A DNA stretch of 64,000 nt from Agarophyton chilense (Eukaryota > Rhodophyta > Florideophyceae > Gracilariales > Gracilariaceae). Under the pieces are notes generated by a model. The model made no database searches, was not told where the DNA came from, and saw only the letters and a list, made by a program, of their open reading frames with translations. The stretch lies in the NCBI GenBank assembly GCA_030374765.1, contig JARGXX010000116.1, forward strand, positions 1 to 64,000, read 5' to 3'. Every line of letters starts with the position of its first letter. Position 1 is the stretch's first letter. The translations under genes and the position numbers were made by a program. Positions 9,953 to 20,760 of the stretch are shown here, piece by piece.

Positions 9953-10921
9953 TTGTTTCTTTTCTTTCTCAGTAGAACACAACTAAAAACTAAACCTTCT
10001 CTCCTAAGAACAACCACGCGCAAACTCTCTTCCTTCATTCGTTTTAAAAACAGAAAACCTATAACCTTCTTCTTCGGCCCCCACTGCCACGCCCCGCAAC
10101 ATCTCACTTCTTTTGCCAAACACCATCATAACGTTACACAGTGCGCATACTGTAACACATAGCACCCCTCCTACCCACGTCACATGTAGCACCATTTTTC
10201 CAAAATCAACGGTCAAACATGTCGCATATGCATATATGAGCTCAACCGCGGTGCAGCACCGCTTGTGCTCAAACTAATACGTGTGTACGATACGCCACCA
10301 CCGCCACTAGTTAGCCGTTCTGAAAACGTCATGCTTCACAACAAGTTGCCACATTGCCGCACAACATCCGCTGGCGCACCCGATCGCGCGCCAGCTCGTT
10401 CTAAACCTCCGTCCATTTACACACAAGTCCGAACCCACCCTGAAAACTTCTGCCCTCCCCCAACCCGACTCCACCACCGCGCAGCCCCATCTCCTCTCTG
10501 TGCTGCCCTTTTTCCCCTTCCCGCTCCCCCCCTGCACGGAAACCACGCCCCTTACACAAAATCACTCTCCTCAATGGGGCGGAGGCCAATGAGCTTTATT
10601 GTGACACACTCCTCCCCACAACCCCACAGTCATACACCGGGAATGAATGACCTGCAATACCAAATAGTATCGTGAAAGTTCCCTTGTACAGTATGCCATT
10701 TGCTCAAGCCAGCCACACGCGCCCTCCCCCAAAACACCAAACCGCCTTTCTCCAATTACCCTCGCCCCACCTATTTACTACTTATACTGCTATATCGGCA
10801 GTGAACCCGTCCATTTCGCTGATGCTCCCAAACTCGATTGTGTTTGTTTGTGTGTGTCTTTCTTTGCGTCTTCAAAAACAATCCTCCCAAGCGTCTTCTT
10901 CTCTCTCTTACACGTTCAGTT
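9953..10921. other. Intergenic region between the methyltransferase-SET and recombinase-helicase genes
   Basis: About 970 bases with no convincing gene. The downstream part is C-rich and pyrimidine-rich, with TTATACTGCTATATCGGC around 10785-10800 as a possible TATA region before a CT-rich leader (10840-10920). A small frame at 10265-10675 is Pro/His/Ser-rich and looks random. Confidence 0.4.
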
Positions 10922-13900
10922 ATGTCGCAAAACAGCTTATCCTCCGCCGGCGAACATGGCTTGCCCGTGTTCATCCCCTCTTCGGTGCACAGCCCACCGA
11001 GGGCTGCGGTGAACATCTCACCGCCCACTCCCCCTAATCCCCTGCTCCCCCCACCGCCTCCGCCCGTGGCGCGTGACGCCCATGCTCAACCCCATTCCGA
11101 CTTACCCGTTACCGACGCAAATGCAGCCGACGATTCTTCCTCTTTTATCATGGCACTCGGTACCATTGTGAATATGGGTATTCATTCTATTGGGTTCTTT
11201 CCGTTGTGCGTCAACTGCCAGTGTGGGCTGCCGTCTGCCCGCGCAATCCAACATCACTTGCGCAAACAGCACTCCATCCCTTTGGAAATTGCAAGTCCCA
11301 TGTCAATGGCAATCCTGCACGAGGTGCACACCTTGCGCAACAACTCTAACGTTGCCCCCGTGTGGCAAAAGTATCGCCCCCAACACAACGCTCAATTTGT
11401 GTCCGGGCCCTCTACGTTCCTCACGCCCCTGGCACACATTGCCATTCACAATGGCTATCAGTGCCCGCTCTGCAAATTCTGCTACCTCGACCCCGTTCGT
11501 TTGCAAGCGCATCTGATCGAATGCCACAATATGTCGCCTGCGGTTGCCCAGCCACACCTTGACCGTACCGTCTCGTCGGGCCGTATTGCCTTGCAGACAG
11601 TGTACGGCGGCGTTCGTCGCCGTTTATTCCCCGTTACCAATGCTCAACCCATAGGCTGCTTGTCCAAAACTTTCCAGGTTCCGCAGGCGCCTGCGGCACG
11701 GCCTGAGACCCCCCCGGCGCAGCCTGTTTGTCTCCAACCACCCCATCGTCCAGTGGCAACGACTGCCAAAGGCATCGAGCCCCCGCTTCAACACATTAAC
11801 CACTTTTTACAAAAGTTCAACACCGGCGCTCCTTGTTCGCAATCAGACCCTTTGCTTCGTCACCACTCGGAGAAGAATTCTTTCATCACCTTTTCCAAGT
11901 TTGACATCGTTCTTCACTCGCTTCATGTTCATCTGGATGTGGCGGCTCAACTATCCAGAACTGGCACAACGCCCACATCCGCTGAAAGCACCATCACCCA
12001 CCACATCTTCGACTACCTCTCTCAGGTGAACATTTTGGTTAGTAAGACCTCCCTGGCTTTCTTGGACCGCCTCAACAAGCGCACCGACACAGCTTTTAAA
12101 ACTGTCTCCACTGAAACCCTCAAGCGTTACGCTTCACACATTTCCCGTTTGCTTGTGTTTACTCACAGGACAAGGGCAAACCTCCCTCATCTCGTACCCG
12201 ACTCAGACCTCATGTACTGCTACACTACTTCCGTGTTGGATGCCATTCGCATGTCTTCCTCTGGTGAGCTCCCCGCTCCCTTTCCTCCAACCCAACATGG
12301 CCCAGCGGTCCATAGCGCGCTCAAGCCCTTCTTGCTTCAATCTTTAGCGCCATACCACTCTTTGGATCTCCTCTCCGTTCGCAACTTCATTGCTTGCGCA
12401 AGCGTGATAAGCACCGACCCCAACCCGCCTATCGCTGCCCCCTTGCCGTCTGACCGCACGCCTGAGCCTTACGACACGGTCATTTCTCACGACCCCAACA
12501 ATACCTCCTTTCGTTTTGCAGCCGCCTCAGATGTGACGCACCTCCTCGCCGCTCTTCAATATGGCATCTGTGCCTGCGCCATACACGAACTGCACGTGCT
12601 CTCCAAATCTTCTCCCCTGTTGCAACCTGCCACCCCTGCTTCCGAACGCCCAGTTCACGTTCAAGAACGCATGCGTACCATCGACGCGGCAATCGACGCT
12701 GATTCCAACAACGCCCTTTCGTTTGTCAGAAAGACACTCACGCTTGCAATGTCCATATCCTCTCGCGAGGAAATGTTCGTTTCTTTCCACAATTGTGATG
12801 TTCACCCGTCCTGCGGCATAGTGCGTGACACTCACCTCGCCCTCTCAGAAGTCGGCTCTTTGGTTTTAACTCTACACAAAGAAATACAACATACTCTTCA
12901 CAACGACCTGCTTCTTGGCCACGCTCTGCCAACCGGTTTCACAAACGCGCTACACTCACTTCAGGACGACTCCTTCAACAAAAGCCCAGGCTTTTCTTTC
13001 CTTACCAACCTCAACAACCGCCCATTTATCGAACAAAACATGGCTTTCGTTTTCACTTGTCTCACGTCTTCCATGCCCCACAACTCCAACACCGACCACA
13101 CTCCGTTTCTTCCGCAACGCAAGCAAAACGGTACCTTTCCCCGCACACAACTGCCCACAACCGACATTTTGGGCACCGATATGTTCACGCATGCGTTGTC
13201 GAGGTGGCTCTCATGTGCACAGAAAATCCAAGAACGCCTGTTGGTTGCGCTACACCTTTCGTCGGGCTCTCCTGCGCGCGGCACAGAGATTGAGACATAC
13301 CGTATCCACAACGACCAACACTTTCAACGTTGTCTCATGCTCATCGACAAATCGCCTGTCCTCATTTGCCGGTACATGAAAACGCGAAACAGCAAAGGGG
13401 CCGCCACTCCGATTGCTCGCTTTCCCGATGCCCAAACATCCCGTCTTCTGCTCATGTACTTGACTCTGATACGTCCGTTTGAAGCATATATCGTCCGCTG
13501 CCTACACGGAGAAAACTGTTTCCAGATGCATTGGAAAATGCTGTTCGCCAACTGCGGAATTCCGTATGCCGCAAACACCATCCGCTCGATAATCAGCTCT
13601 CACTTGAGCAAACGCGGTTTCCCGATATCCTTCAACGACTATAGAAACTTCACCGTGGGAATGACCAACACAGTTTCCAATGTCACCGCATCTTCTGTAG
13701 CCGATCACATCTTGGAAGAGCTATTGACCACTGCCCATGGCCAGGCGGGCCACTCTGCGCACACCGCCGCTTTTCTTTACGCTCGTACACCACATGACAT
13801 ATCCGGTTTGCAGCACTCTCAACTTTCCAAATATCGCGAGTGGTCCAGCAAATGGCACCAGTATCTCGGTCTTCTTCTTAATGCTCCCCTCACCCAACAA

Positions 13901-16465
13901 CAACAACAACAACAACACCACAGAAAACGTCCGGTTACTGACACAGTTCTACCTACACCTGAACCAAAGCGCTCCATCCATACATCGCAGCCAACCCCGT
14001 CCCCTCCCACTGACCGCTCTGCGATCCCCCATTCTCAAATCAACCTAAACCTGGCCGCCTCTCATCCTTTCAATCCACATCCGCCTGCTTTTATGGCAGC
14101 CGCCATACCGCGCGGTGGAGCTTCTCTCTTACAACAACCGCTTGTGACCTACGAACATATTACATCAGAAATGCTCCGAGCACTAAGACAGGCACTTTCC
14201 AACGACTCCGCTTTATTCAAGTCCCACCAACAATTTGTGAACACAGCGGCCGTGTACAACAGGCTTTCCAACATGCTACTACTCCAGCCGACTGGATCTG
14301 GAAAAACACTATCTCTTCTGCTCCCCGTCTTCATGGAAAAGGGCAAATACTCCACCGTTCTCATCACCCCTCTCACAGCCTTGCTCAGTGAATACGAACT
14401 GCGCGCTCAGCTCTTCGGCCTTCGTGCTTCTCGTACACCCACCCCTCCCGGATCGCACTCCTTTGCCGACATTTACATCTTTTCCGCTGAAAGACTTTCT
14501 CTTCCTTCTTTTACAGAGTTCACCACGCGACTGATCGCCGCCGACCGCCTCGCCCGCATTGCCATCGATGAATGTCACTTATTTCTTTTATGGCAACACT
14601 TTCGCCCGTGCTTGGCCAACCTCCACAACTGCTTCGGCCATATTCCCACAAAGATCCCTCGCGTGCTTTTAAGCGCGACAGTGCCGCCGCGCGACCGCCC
14701 CCTTCTTCTGTCGCAGCTGCACATCCCGAACGCGCATGTGTACGCTTCTTCGACTGCAAGAAACAACATTTCTTTTGTCGTGTATCAGCTAAGCTCAGCC
14801 CCCAGCACTTCGCGTGCCACACGCTTTCGCGCCGCTCATGGCCACTTTCAGGATGTGTTTGGATACCTGCTTCAGCTGGGCGTCTCAATCATGCAAGAGC
14901 ATGTGGCTCGATTGCTTCACTCGTCGGCTGACACAACCCTAGCTCGCGTTCTTATATTCTCGTTAACACGCCCGGCTGCCGAAGCTGTCCATGAAGCTCT
15001 CGCCGCTTCGCGTTCTTCTTTTGGTGCCCTTAAACAATCCACTACTGTCACGGTTCTCCTGTACCATTCTGGTCTCTCCGATGTTCGTAAACGCCGGGCT
15101 CACACCCTTTGGAACTCTCCGCCTTCTTCCAGCGCACCCACAACCAACCACATTCTCTTCATGGTTTGCACCTCTTCTTTTGGTACGGGCATCGACGTTC
15201 CCAACGTTCGCCTGGTTTTCAACTTTGGTGGAGTAGCGAGTCTTTGCGACCTCGCGCAACAGGCCGGCAGGGCCGGCCGCGATGGAAACCCATCCACTTG
15301 CGTCACCATTTATTTCCAGCCCTACTTCAAACTCGTTACGGAAACTCTTTCTTCGTCCTCATCCAACACAAATGCGTTTGAGGAGCCCAATCGCATATAC
15401 AACCAAGCACTTTCCACGGAGCGTTGGTTGGAAGCGCAGCATTGGGTCGAATGCAAATCTGTTTGTCGAAGGAACGCCCTCTATTTCCACATGGACGGAA
15501 AAGAACCAGGCATCTGTCTCTTCTCTCCTTCGGTTCTTAATTGCGATATTTGCAATAGCATCGCAGCTGTCTCCCCCTCTCCCACCCCGGAACGAAGCTC
15601 CGTTTCCGCTACCCCTTCTGCCTCTCAGCACGCCCAATCCATTTCACCGTCACCCAGCGCTTCCCCACAAACGCCCACGCCGCCAAAAAACCGTGCCAAT
15701 CAATCAAACAGAACATCCTTAAACAACCAAAACACGAACACCAACGGCGGCCCAACACAAAGCCCCAAACCCCACGCCAGTCGTCCACCACGACCCCCCA
15801 CCTCCACTCCATCGCCCTTGCTGACAACCACGCATCCATCCGCAGCGACCCAATCGCCCACTGTCGCTCATTCTCAATCTCAGTCGCACTCTGCCACCTT
15901 CTTTTACACCTTGGAACGAAAAACACCGCAACAAATCGTGTCACACTTCGAGGAGCTCTCCCGCCGACTTGCCCCTCTCTGTGTGCCATGCTTGCTGCAC
16001 GAAAAAACGCAAGTGCACTTGACGGACACTCATGCATGCCCCCATTCCCGTCAACGATGCTTCAGATGCTTTTCGCCGCACCATATATCGCGCAACTGCA
16101 GGTTCGATAAATCACCTCAAGGAACCTGCTACCGTTGCCATCTCGGATTCTGCAAGGGACTCAAAACTCATTCTCAACCGCACACTTTTGGAACAAGACA
16201 CTGCATCTTCATTTCGCTCTATCAACTGGCATGGGTCTTGTGGCGAACATGCTCCAAAACTCGCTCCGAAATTGCACTCCACCTCTTTGACGGCCGCATG
16301 CAATCCAAGTTCAACTCCATTTCCCAATCCTCCCAAGATTCCTCACCCCTCCACCTTGAAATAGACGCCATGTTTCATGATTGGTTAACACACAACAACC
16401 ACTTTGCCGTACCCAACATTCTACGCCTTGCAGCTTGGTGGAAGTCAACCACAACACTCATTTAA
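10922..16465 (+). CDS. C2H2 fingers + tyrosine recombinase + RecQ-like helicase + zinc knuckle
   Basis: I start at the ATG at 10922, giving 1847 residues. The frame is open from 10838, but that part is low-complexity. Domains in order: two C2H2-like fingers (about 96-117 and 181-202, CPLC...H...H); a tyrosine-recombinase-like domain with Arg in GSPARGTEI (R786), Lys in YMKTRNSKG, NDYR (R908, Asn where His is usual) and GHSAHTAAFLYART (H944, Y953); a Gln run (about 992-998); then a superfamily-2 helicase with PTGSGKT (1123-1129), DECH (1216-1219), SAT and QQAGRAGRDG (1446-1455), followed by a Cys cluster like the RecQ zinc site. After a long Ser/Pro linker comes a CX2CX4HX4C knuckle (about 1713-1726). 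The mix points to DNA cutting, rejoining and unwinding by a mobile element. Fungal telomere-linked RecQ helicases are the nearest analogy I know. Telomere-like repeats begin about 400 bases downstream. Confidence 0.88.
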   Translation: MSQNSLSSAGEHGLPVFIPSSVHSPPRAAVNISPPTPPNPLLPPPPPPVARDAHAQPHSDLPVTDANAADDSSSFIMALGTIVNMGIHSIGFFPLCVNCQCGLPSARAIQHHLRKQHSIPLEIASPMSMAILHEVHTLRNNSNVAPVWQKYRPQHNAQFVSGPSTFLTPLAHIAIHNGYQCPLCKFCYLDPVRLQAHLIECHNMSPAVAQPHLDRTVSSGRIALQTVYGGVRRRLFPVTNAQPIGCLSKTFQVPQAPAARPETPPAQPVCLQPPHRPVATTAKGIEPPLQHINHFLQKFNTGAPCSQSDPLLRHHSEKNSFITFSKFDIVLHSLHVHLDVAAQLSRTGTTPTSAESTITHHIFDYLSQVNILVSKTSLAFLDRLNKRTDTAFKTVSTETLKRYASHISRLLVFTHRTRANLPHLVPDSDLMYCYTTSVLDAIRMSSSGELPAPFPPTQHGPAVHSALKPFLLQSLAPYHSLDLLSVRNFIACASVISTDPNPPIAAPLPSDRTPEPYDTVISHDPNNTSFRFAAASDVTHLLAALQYGICACAIHELHVLSKSSPLLQPATPASERPVHVQERMRTIDAAIDADSNNALSFVRKTLTLAMSISSREEMFVSFHNCDVHPSCGIVRDTHLALSEVGSLVLTLHKEIQHTLHNDLLLGHALPTGFTNALHSLQDDSFNKSPGFSFLTNLNNRPFIEQNMAFVFTCLTSSMPHNSNTDHTPFLPQRKQNGTFPRTQLPTTDILGTDMFTHALSRWLSCAQKIQERLLVALHLSSGSPARGTEIETYRIHNDQHFQRCLMLIDKSPVLICRYMKTRNSKGAATPIARFPDAQTSRLLLMYLTLIRPFEAYIVRCLHGENCFQMHWKMLFANCGIPYAANTIRSIISSHLSKRGFPISFNDYRNFTVGMTNTVSNVTASSVADHILEELLTTAHGQAGHSAHTAAFLYARTPHDISGLQHSQLSKYREWSSKWHQYLGLLLNAPLTQQQQQQQHHRKRPVTDTVLPTPEPKRSIHTSQPTPSPPTDRSAIPHSQINLNLAASHPFNPHPPAFMAAAIPRGGASLLQQPLVTYEHITSEMLRALRQALSNDSALFKSHQQFVNTAAVYNRLSNMLLLQPTGSGKTLSLLLPVFMEKGKYSTVLITPLTALLSEYELRAQLFGLRASRTPTPPGSHSFADIYIFSAERLSLPSFTEFTTRLIAADRLARIAIDECHLFLLWQHFRPCLANLHNCFGHIPTKIPRVLLSATVPPRDRPLLLSQLHIPNAHVYASSTARNNISFVVYQLSSAPSTSRATRFRAAHGHFQDVFGYLLQLGVSIMQEHVARLLHSSADTTLARVLIFSLTRPAAEAVHEALAASRSSFGALKQSTTVTVLLYHSGLSDVRKRRAHTLWNSPPSSSAPTTNHILFMVCTSSFGTGIDVPNVRLVFNFGGVASLCDLAQQAGRAGRDGNPSTCVTIYFQPYFKLVTETLSSSSSNTNAFEEPNRIYNQALSTERWLEAQHWVECKSVCRRNALYFHMDGKEPGICLFSPSVLNCDICNSIAAVSPSPTPERSSVSATPSASQHAQSISPSPSASPQTPTPPKNRANQSNRTSLNNQNTNTNGGPTQSPKPHASRPPRPPTSTPSPLLTTTHPSAATQSPTVAHSQSQSHSATFFYTLERKTPQQIVSHFEELSRRLAPLCVPCLLHEKTQVHLTDTHACPHSRQRCFRCFSPHHISRNCRFDKSPQGTCYRCHLGFCKGLKTHSQPHTFGTRHCIFISLYQLAWVLWRTCSKTRSEIALHLFDGRMQSKFNSISQSSQDSSPLHLEIDAMFHDWLTHNNHFAVPNILRLAAWWKSTTTLI

Positions 16466-16880
16466 GCACGATTTTAGATTCCAACCCGGTACAATAAACA
16501 CCCATTCTTCTTTCTCCATTTTGCTTTCAACTCTCTTCCTTGCCACAGAAAACCACATTTCCTCCTCTTTATACTTAAGTATAACGCCAAACACCCCATA
16601 TTCGACCGTTACATTACACCCAACCCAGCAACAAGCGTTATTCAAACGACTCTATCTCCAGCTCAACCTCAGCCCCTAAATACCCCAACTCCGCCTCAAA
16701 AATACAGTGTAACGAAACAACCTACACTCTATATCAGTCCTACACATAAAGCCCAGTACACTTATCGAATGCAGGTCGCTCAACACAGAACTTTATCCAA
16801 CCACCGCAGATATCCAGTACACCCTCAAACAATCTGTTCACCACGCATTCGTACTATACTGGAACTTGACGTCTCGACTC
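16466..16880. other. 3' flank of the recombinase-helicase gene
   Basis: No gene seen. An AATAAA-containing stretch (ACAATAAACACC, about 16490-16501) just after the stop could serve as a polyadenylation signal. The sequence is AC-rich. Confidence 0.35.
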
Positions 16881-17368
16881 TAGACCCCTAAAACCCCTAA
16901 AATCCAATAAACGCAAAGCTTCCCCTAAAACCCCTAAAGCCCTCCAGCCCCTAAACAATGTTTTCCTCTCCGTAAATAAAAAATCCCATAAAGGTAAAGT
17001 TTCCCCTAAACCCCCTGAACCCCTGAACCCCTGAACCTCTAAAACCCCTAAAACCCCTACACAATGGTTTCCTCTCCGTAAATTCAAAATCCCATAAAGA
17101 CTCCTAAAACCCCTAAAATCCAATAAACGCAAAGCTTCCCCTAAAACCCCTAAAGCCCTCCAGCCCCTAAACAATGTTTTCCTCTCCGTAAATAAAAAAT
17201 CCCATAAAGGTAAAGTTTCCCCTAAACCCCCTGAACCCCTGAACCCCTGAACCTCTAAAACCCCTAAAACCCCTACACAATGTTTTCCTCTCCGTAAATT
17301 CAAAATCCCATAAAGGTAAAGCTTCCCCTAAATCCCCTAAACTCCTAAACCCCTGAAACCTGTAAAAG
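16881..17368. repeat. Telomere-like CCCCTAAA minisatellite, block 1
   Basis: Two copies of a 216-bp unit (the marker CAATAAACGC occurs at 16905 and 17121) plus a partial third. They are made of CCCCTAAAA, CCCCTGAA and CCCCTAAA words separated by the spacer TTTCCTCTCCGTAAAT. It resembles degenerate interstitial telomeric sequence of the CCCTAAA class. The long minus-strand frames rich in Gly-Phe-Arg are translations of the repeat, not genes. Confidence 0.85.
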
Positions 17369-18270
17369 CCCGTACACAATGGTTTCCTGTACGAAAACGT
17401 AAACTCCCGTAGGCCCTGACCGATAGCTACTTTGTGGCGATGGCACTGTTGGACAAACCTTAACGTCATAAGACCCTACCTGGCATCGTTAAGCATACGT
17501 CATCCCTACCTCACTAAACGCACTGCACGCGTCTTCTTTAGCTGAGAGTGTGGCGCCAGCACTCGCGTGACCTACTACTCACCACACTCAACCTACATTG
17601 AACTTGACAATACCAACGAATATCGGCCCCCAGTGTTGCCGGATATGAAAACCATCCTAGAACCAAGCGCAAACGCACCTTTTTCAGCCGCGTACACGAC
17701 CCCAAAAACGCACATACAAAACGCCTGACAATGTGCCATCTGCCTCCACGAAATCGCCACAGAACCAAGCGCAAACGCATAACACAACCCTTTCTTTTGA
17801 TAAAAATTTCGCACATTATCCAGCTTACAACACAGCTCGACTGTGCAGCGGAGATGTGGCTGAAACCAAGCGCCTTTGAGTGCCACACTCGACGCACGCC
17901 TCCACGTTGTGTAGCAAAAATGTTACAATAAAGCATGTGCAAACGCAGGATTTGGCAGAAAGCCCAGCGCGCGTAAAATTTATGATTTTTTCAAAAGCAA
18001 ATATTGCGAAAATGGGTGCTGCGCCCCAACATCTGGCAATTCGCGCGCTACGTTACCCGAACGAAGCGCCTGAGCGCAATTAGCCACGATTTTTTGAGCG
18101 TGCCAATGTGTCATACGCGCTCTCCAGCACAACGTTTTCCATCCAGGGTGTCAAAATCGCACATACGTCGAATGCAGCGCGTGGCGCTTGGTGTATGTAA
18201 TTACCAAGCGCTACTGACAACTGCGTTTTACCAAGCGCCAGCCCACACTTACAACCTGTAATATATATAG
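17369..18270. repeat. 902-bp repeat, copy A
   Basis: It runs from CCCGTACACAATGG to AATATATATAG. It holds CCAAGCGC in direct orientation at 17663, 17765, 17866, 18204 and 18231 and inverted at 18184. GCGCTTGGT at 18184 and ACCAAGCGC ending at 18211 form an exact 9-bp inverted repeat around 10 bases. I see no coding capacity worth calling and no terminal inverted repeats. Confidence 0.9.
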
Positions 18271-18778
18271 ACTCTAGACCCCTAAAACCCCTAAAATCCA
18301 ATAAACGCAAAGCTTCCCCTAAAACCCCTAAAGCCCTCCAGCCCCTAAACAATGTTTTCCTCTCCGTAAATAAAAAATCCCATAAAGGTAAGGTTTCCCC
18401 TAAACCCCCTGAACCCCTGAACCCCTGAACCTCTAAAACCCCTAAAACCCCTACACAATGGTTTCCTCTCCGTAAATTCAAAATCCCATAAAGACTCCTA
18501 AAACCCCTAAAATCCAATAAACGCAAAGCTTCCCCTAAAACCCCTAAAGCCCTCCAGCCCCTAAACAATGTTTTCCTCTCCGTAAATAAAAAATCCCATA
18601 AAGGTAAAGTTTCCCCTAAACCCCCTGAACCCCTGAACCCCTGAACCTCTAAAACCCCTAAAACCCCTACACAATGTTTTCCTCTCCGTAACTTCAAAAT
18701 CCCATAAAGGTAAAGCTTCTCCTAAAACCCCTAAACCCCTCAACCCCTAAACCCCTAAACCCCTGAAACCTGTAAAAG
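18271..18778. repeat. Telomere-like CCCCTAAA minisatellite, block 2
   Basis: Same 216-bp units as block 1 (markers at 18299 and 18515) with an extra run of CCCCTAAA words near 18720-18770. Blocks 1 and 2, each followed by a 902-bp repeat, form a tandem duplication of about 1394-1410 bp. Confidence 0.85.
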
Positions 18779-19680
18779 CCCGTACACAATGGTTTCCTCT
18801 ACGAAAACGTAAACTCCCGTAGGCCCTGACCGATAGCTACTTAGTGGCGATGCCACTGTTGGACAAACCTTAACGTCATAAGAATCTACCTGTCATCGTT
18901 AAGCATACGTCATCCCTACCTCACTAAACGCACTGCACGCGGCTTCTTTAGCTGAGAGTGTGGCGCCAGCACTCGCGTGACCTACTACTCACCACACTCA
19001 ACCTACATTGAACTTGGCAATACCATCGAATATCGACCCCCAGTGTTGCCGGATATGAAAACCATCCTAGAACCAAGCGCAAACGCACCTTTTTCAGCCG
19101 CGTACACGACCCCAAAAACGCACATACAAAACGCCTGACAATGTGCCATCTGCCTCCACGAAATCGCCACAGAACCAAGCGCAAACGCATAACACAACCC
19201 TTTCTTTTGATAAAAATTTCGCACATTATCCAGCTTACAACACAGCTCGACTGTGCAGCGGAGATGTGGCTGAAACCAAGCGCCTTTGAGTGCCACACTC
19301 GACGCACGCCTCCACGTTGTGCAGCAAAAATGTTACAATAAAACATGTGCAAACGCAGGATTTGGCAGAAAGCCAAGCGCGCCTAAAATTTATGATTTTT
19401 TCAAATGCAAAAATTGCGAAAATGGGTGCTGCGCCCCAACATCTGGCAAGTCGCGCGCTACGTTACCCAAACGAAGCGCCTGAGCGCAATTAGCCACGAT
19501 TTTTTGAGCGTGCCAATGTGTCATACGCGCTCTCCAGCACAACGTTTTCCATCCAGGGGGTCAAAATCGCACATACGTCGAATGCAGCGCGTGGCGCTTG
19601 GTGTATGTAATTACCAAGCGCTACTGACAACCGCGTTTTACCAAGCGCCAGCCCACACTTACAACCTGTAATATATATAG
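18779..19680. repeat. 902-bp repeat, copy B
   Basis: Same length as copy A with scattered substitutions. CCAAGCGC sites are conserved, with one extra at about 19372. A short CCCTAAAACCC-rich tract follows at 19681-19735. Confidence 0.9.
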
Positions 19681-19890
19681 AACCCCTAAACCCGTAAAAC
19701 CCTAAAAACCCTAAACCGTAAAACCGCCTTAAACGATGCTAAAACGGCAGCTGATTCGTTAACCGCTTGTTTTCAAAATATTCTCATACGAGTTAGTGAC
19801 TTTTCATATCTTTTTTCTTTACTTTTCGAAATCCCCCAATGTATAATTTTAGTTGTCCCTGGCGCCACTACAATACTTATATAGTTTTTA

Positions 19891-20280
19891 TTACTGAATA
19901 TGTAGTATTTGTATTGTTTGGATTTCCATGGCAACATTCATTTTATTAAAACTCAGTTCAACCATAAACCACGTAAATGATTTAAGCTTCAATTTGCCTG
20001 CCACATCTAAGTGACAGCCAACGAGTTCACCTCGCCGACAGATCGTAGTGTCCGATGCTCCCCAGTCTTTATCCGGACCGCTGTCTTTCGCGATAGTAAC
20101 ATCTTTGAAGCTGAGGTCATGGTTTCTCTTGATAGGCATGGGGCCGAGAGCCAACGACTCTAAACCCCTGTCTGTCAGTTTAAACTGAAACGGTTGTCCT
20201 TCTTTCACAAGTGCTCGCTCATCAGGTACAGTACACCCTTTCAGTTTTCTAACGAGGTATCGCTGCAAACCAATGTCCAT
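19891..20280 (-). CDS. Small hypothetical protein
   Basis: A 129-codon frame starting at the ATG at 20280, just upstream of a region with no other ORF. It is basic and mixed, with no motif I recognise and no signal peptide. It lies between the 902-bp repeat and the 557-residue gene and runs in the same direction as the latter. It could be a chance frame; the only support is its length and normal composition. Confidence 0.3.
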   Translation of the reverse strand: MDIGLQRYLVRKLKGCTVPDERALVKEGQPFQFKLTDRGLESLALGPMPIKRNHDLSFKDVTIAKDSGPDKDWGASDTTICRRGELVGCHLDVAGKLKLKSFTWFMVELSFNKMNVAMEIQTIQILHIQ

Positions 20281-20760
20281 GGTATAGGTTGCGTGCGACA
20301 CTGCAAGTGCAAGACTTAATTCCGCGGAACCCTCTGTACACTACACGGGCATTCAGAACAACGCATGCTGTCCCCTAACGCAGATGCTAAACACCCTTCC
20401 ATGCGTCGTGCATGCACTCATACATGCAATGACAATGTGCGTATCAACTAGTTTTAATTTCACCCGTTGTCAATAGTTTTCTCTTTCAAACTGCAATCTA
20501 CATTTTCTTTATCTTTGCACCAACATTATTCACATTGGAAACGACGGTGCTGGTATATCATGGTTTCTTTCGACTTGTTCTGGCCCTCAACATCTCTGTT
20601 TCGTTCTACAGAAGTGAGTACTTCCTTTTCGTACTCGTCTTCGCTATTGAACGTCCTTCAATCTCCGATATCCTGTGTTGTATCATACGATGATTTCCTC
20701 ATTTAAACCCCATAGTCCTACGTCTTCTCCCTGTTCAAAACCCCAATCTTCTTTTGACTG

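Noticed and set aside
16854-18743. Long minus-strand frames with repeated GFRG/LGVL words
   Set aside because: They are translations of the CCCCTAAA-type minisatellite and repeat exactly with it.
17538-19376. Paired ORFs of 97-142 codons within the 902-bp repeats
   Set aside because: They overlap on both strands and start at alternative codons. No motif is present and the copies do not favour silent changes by eye.
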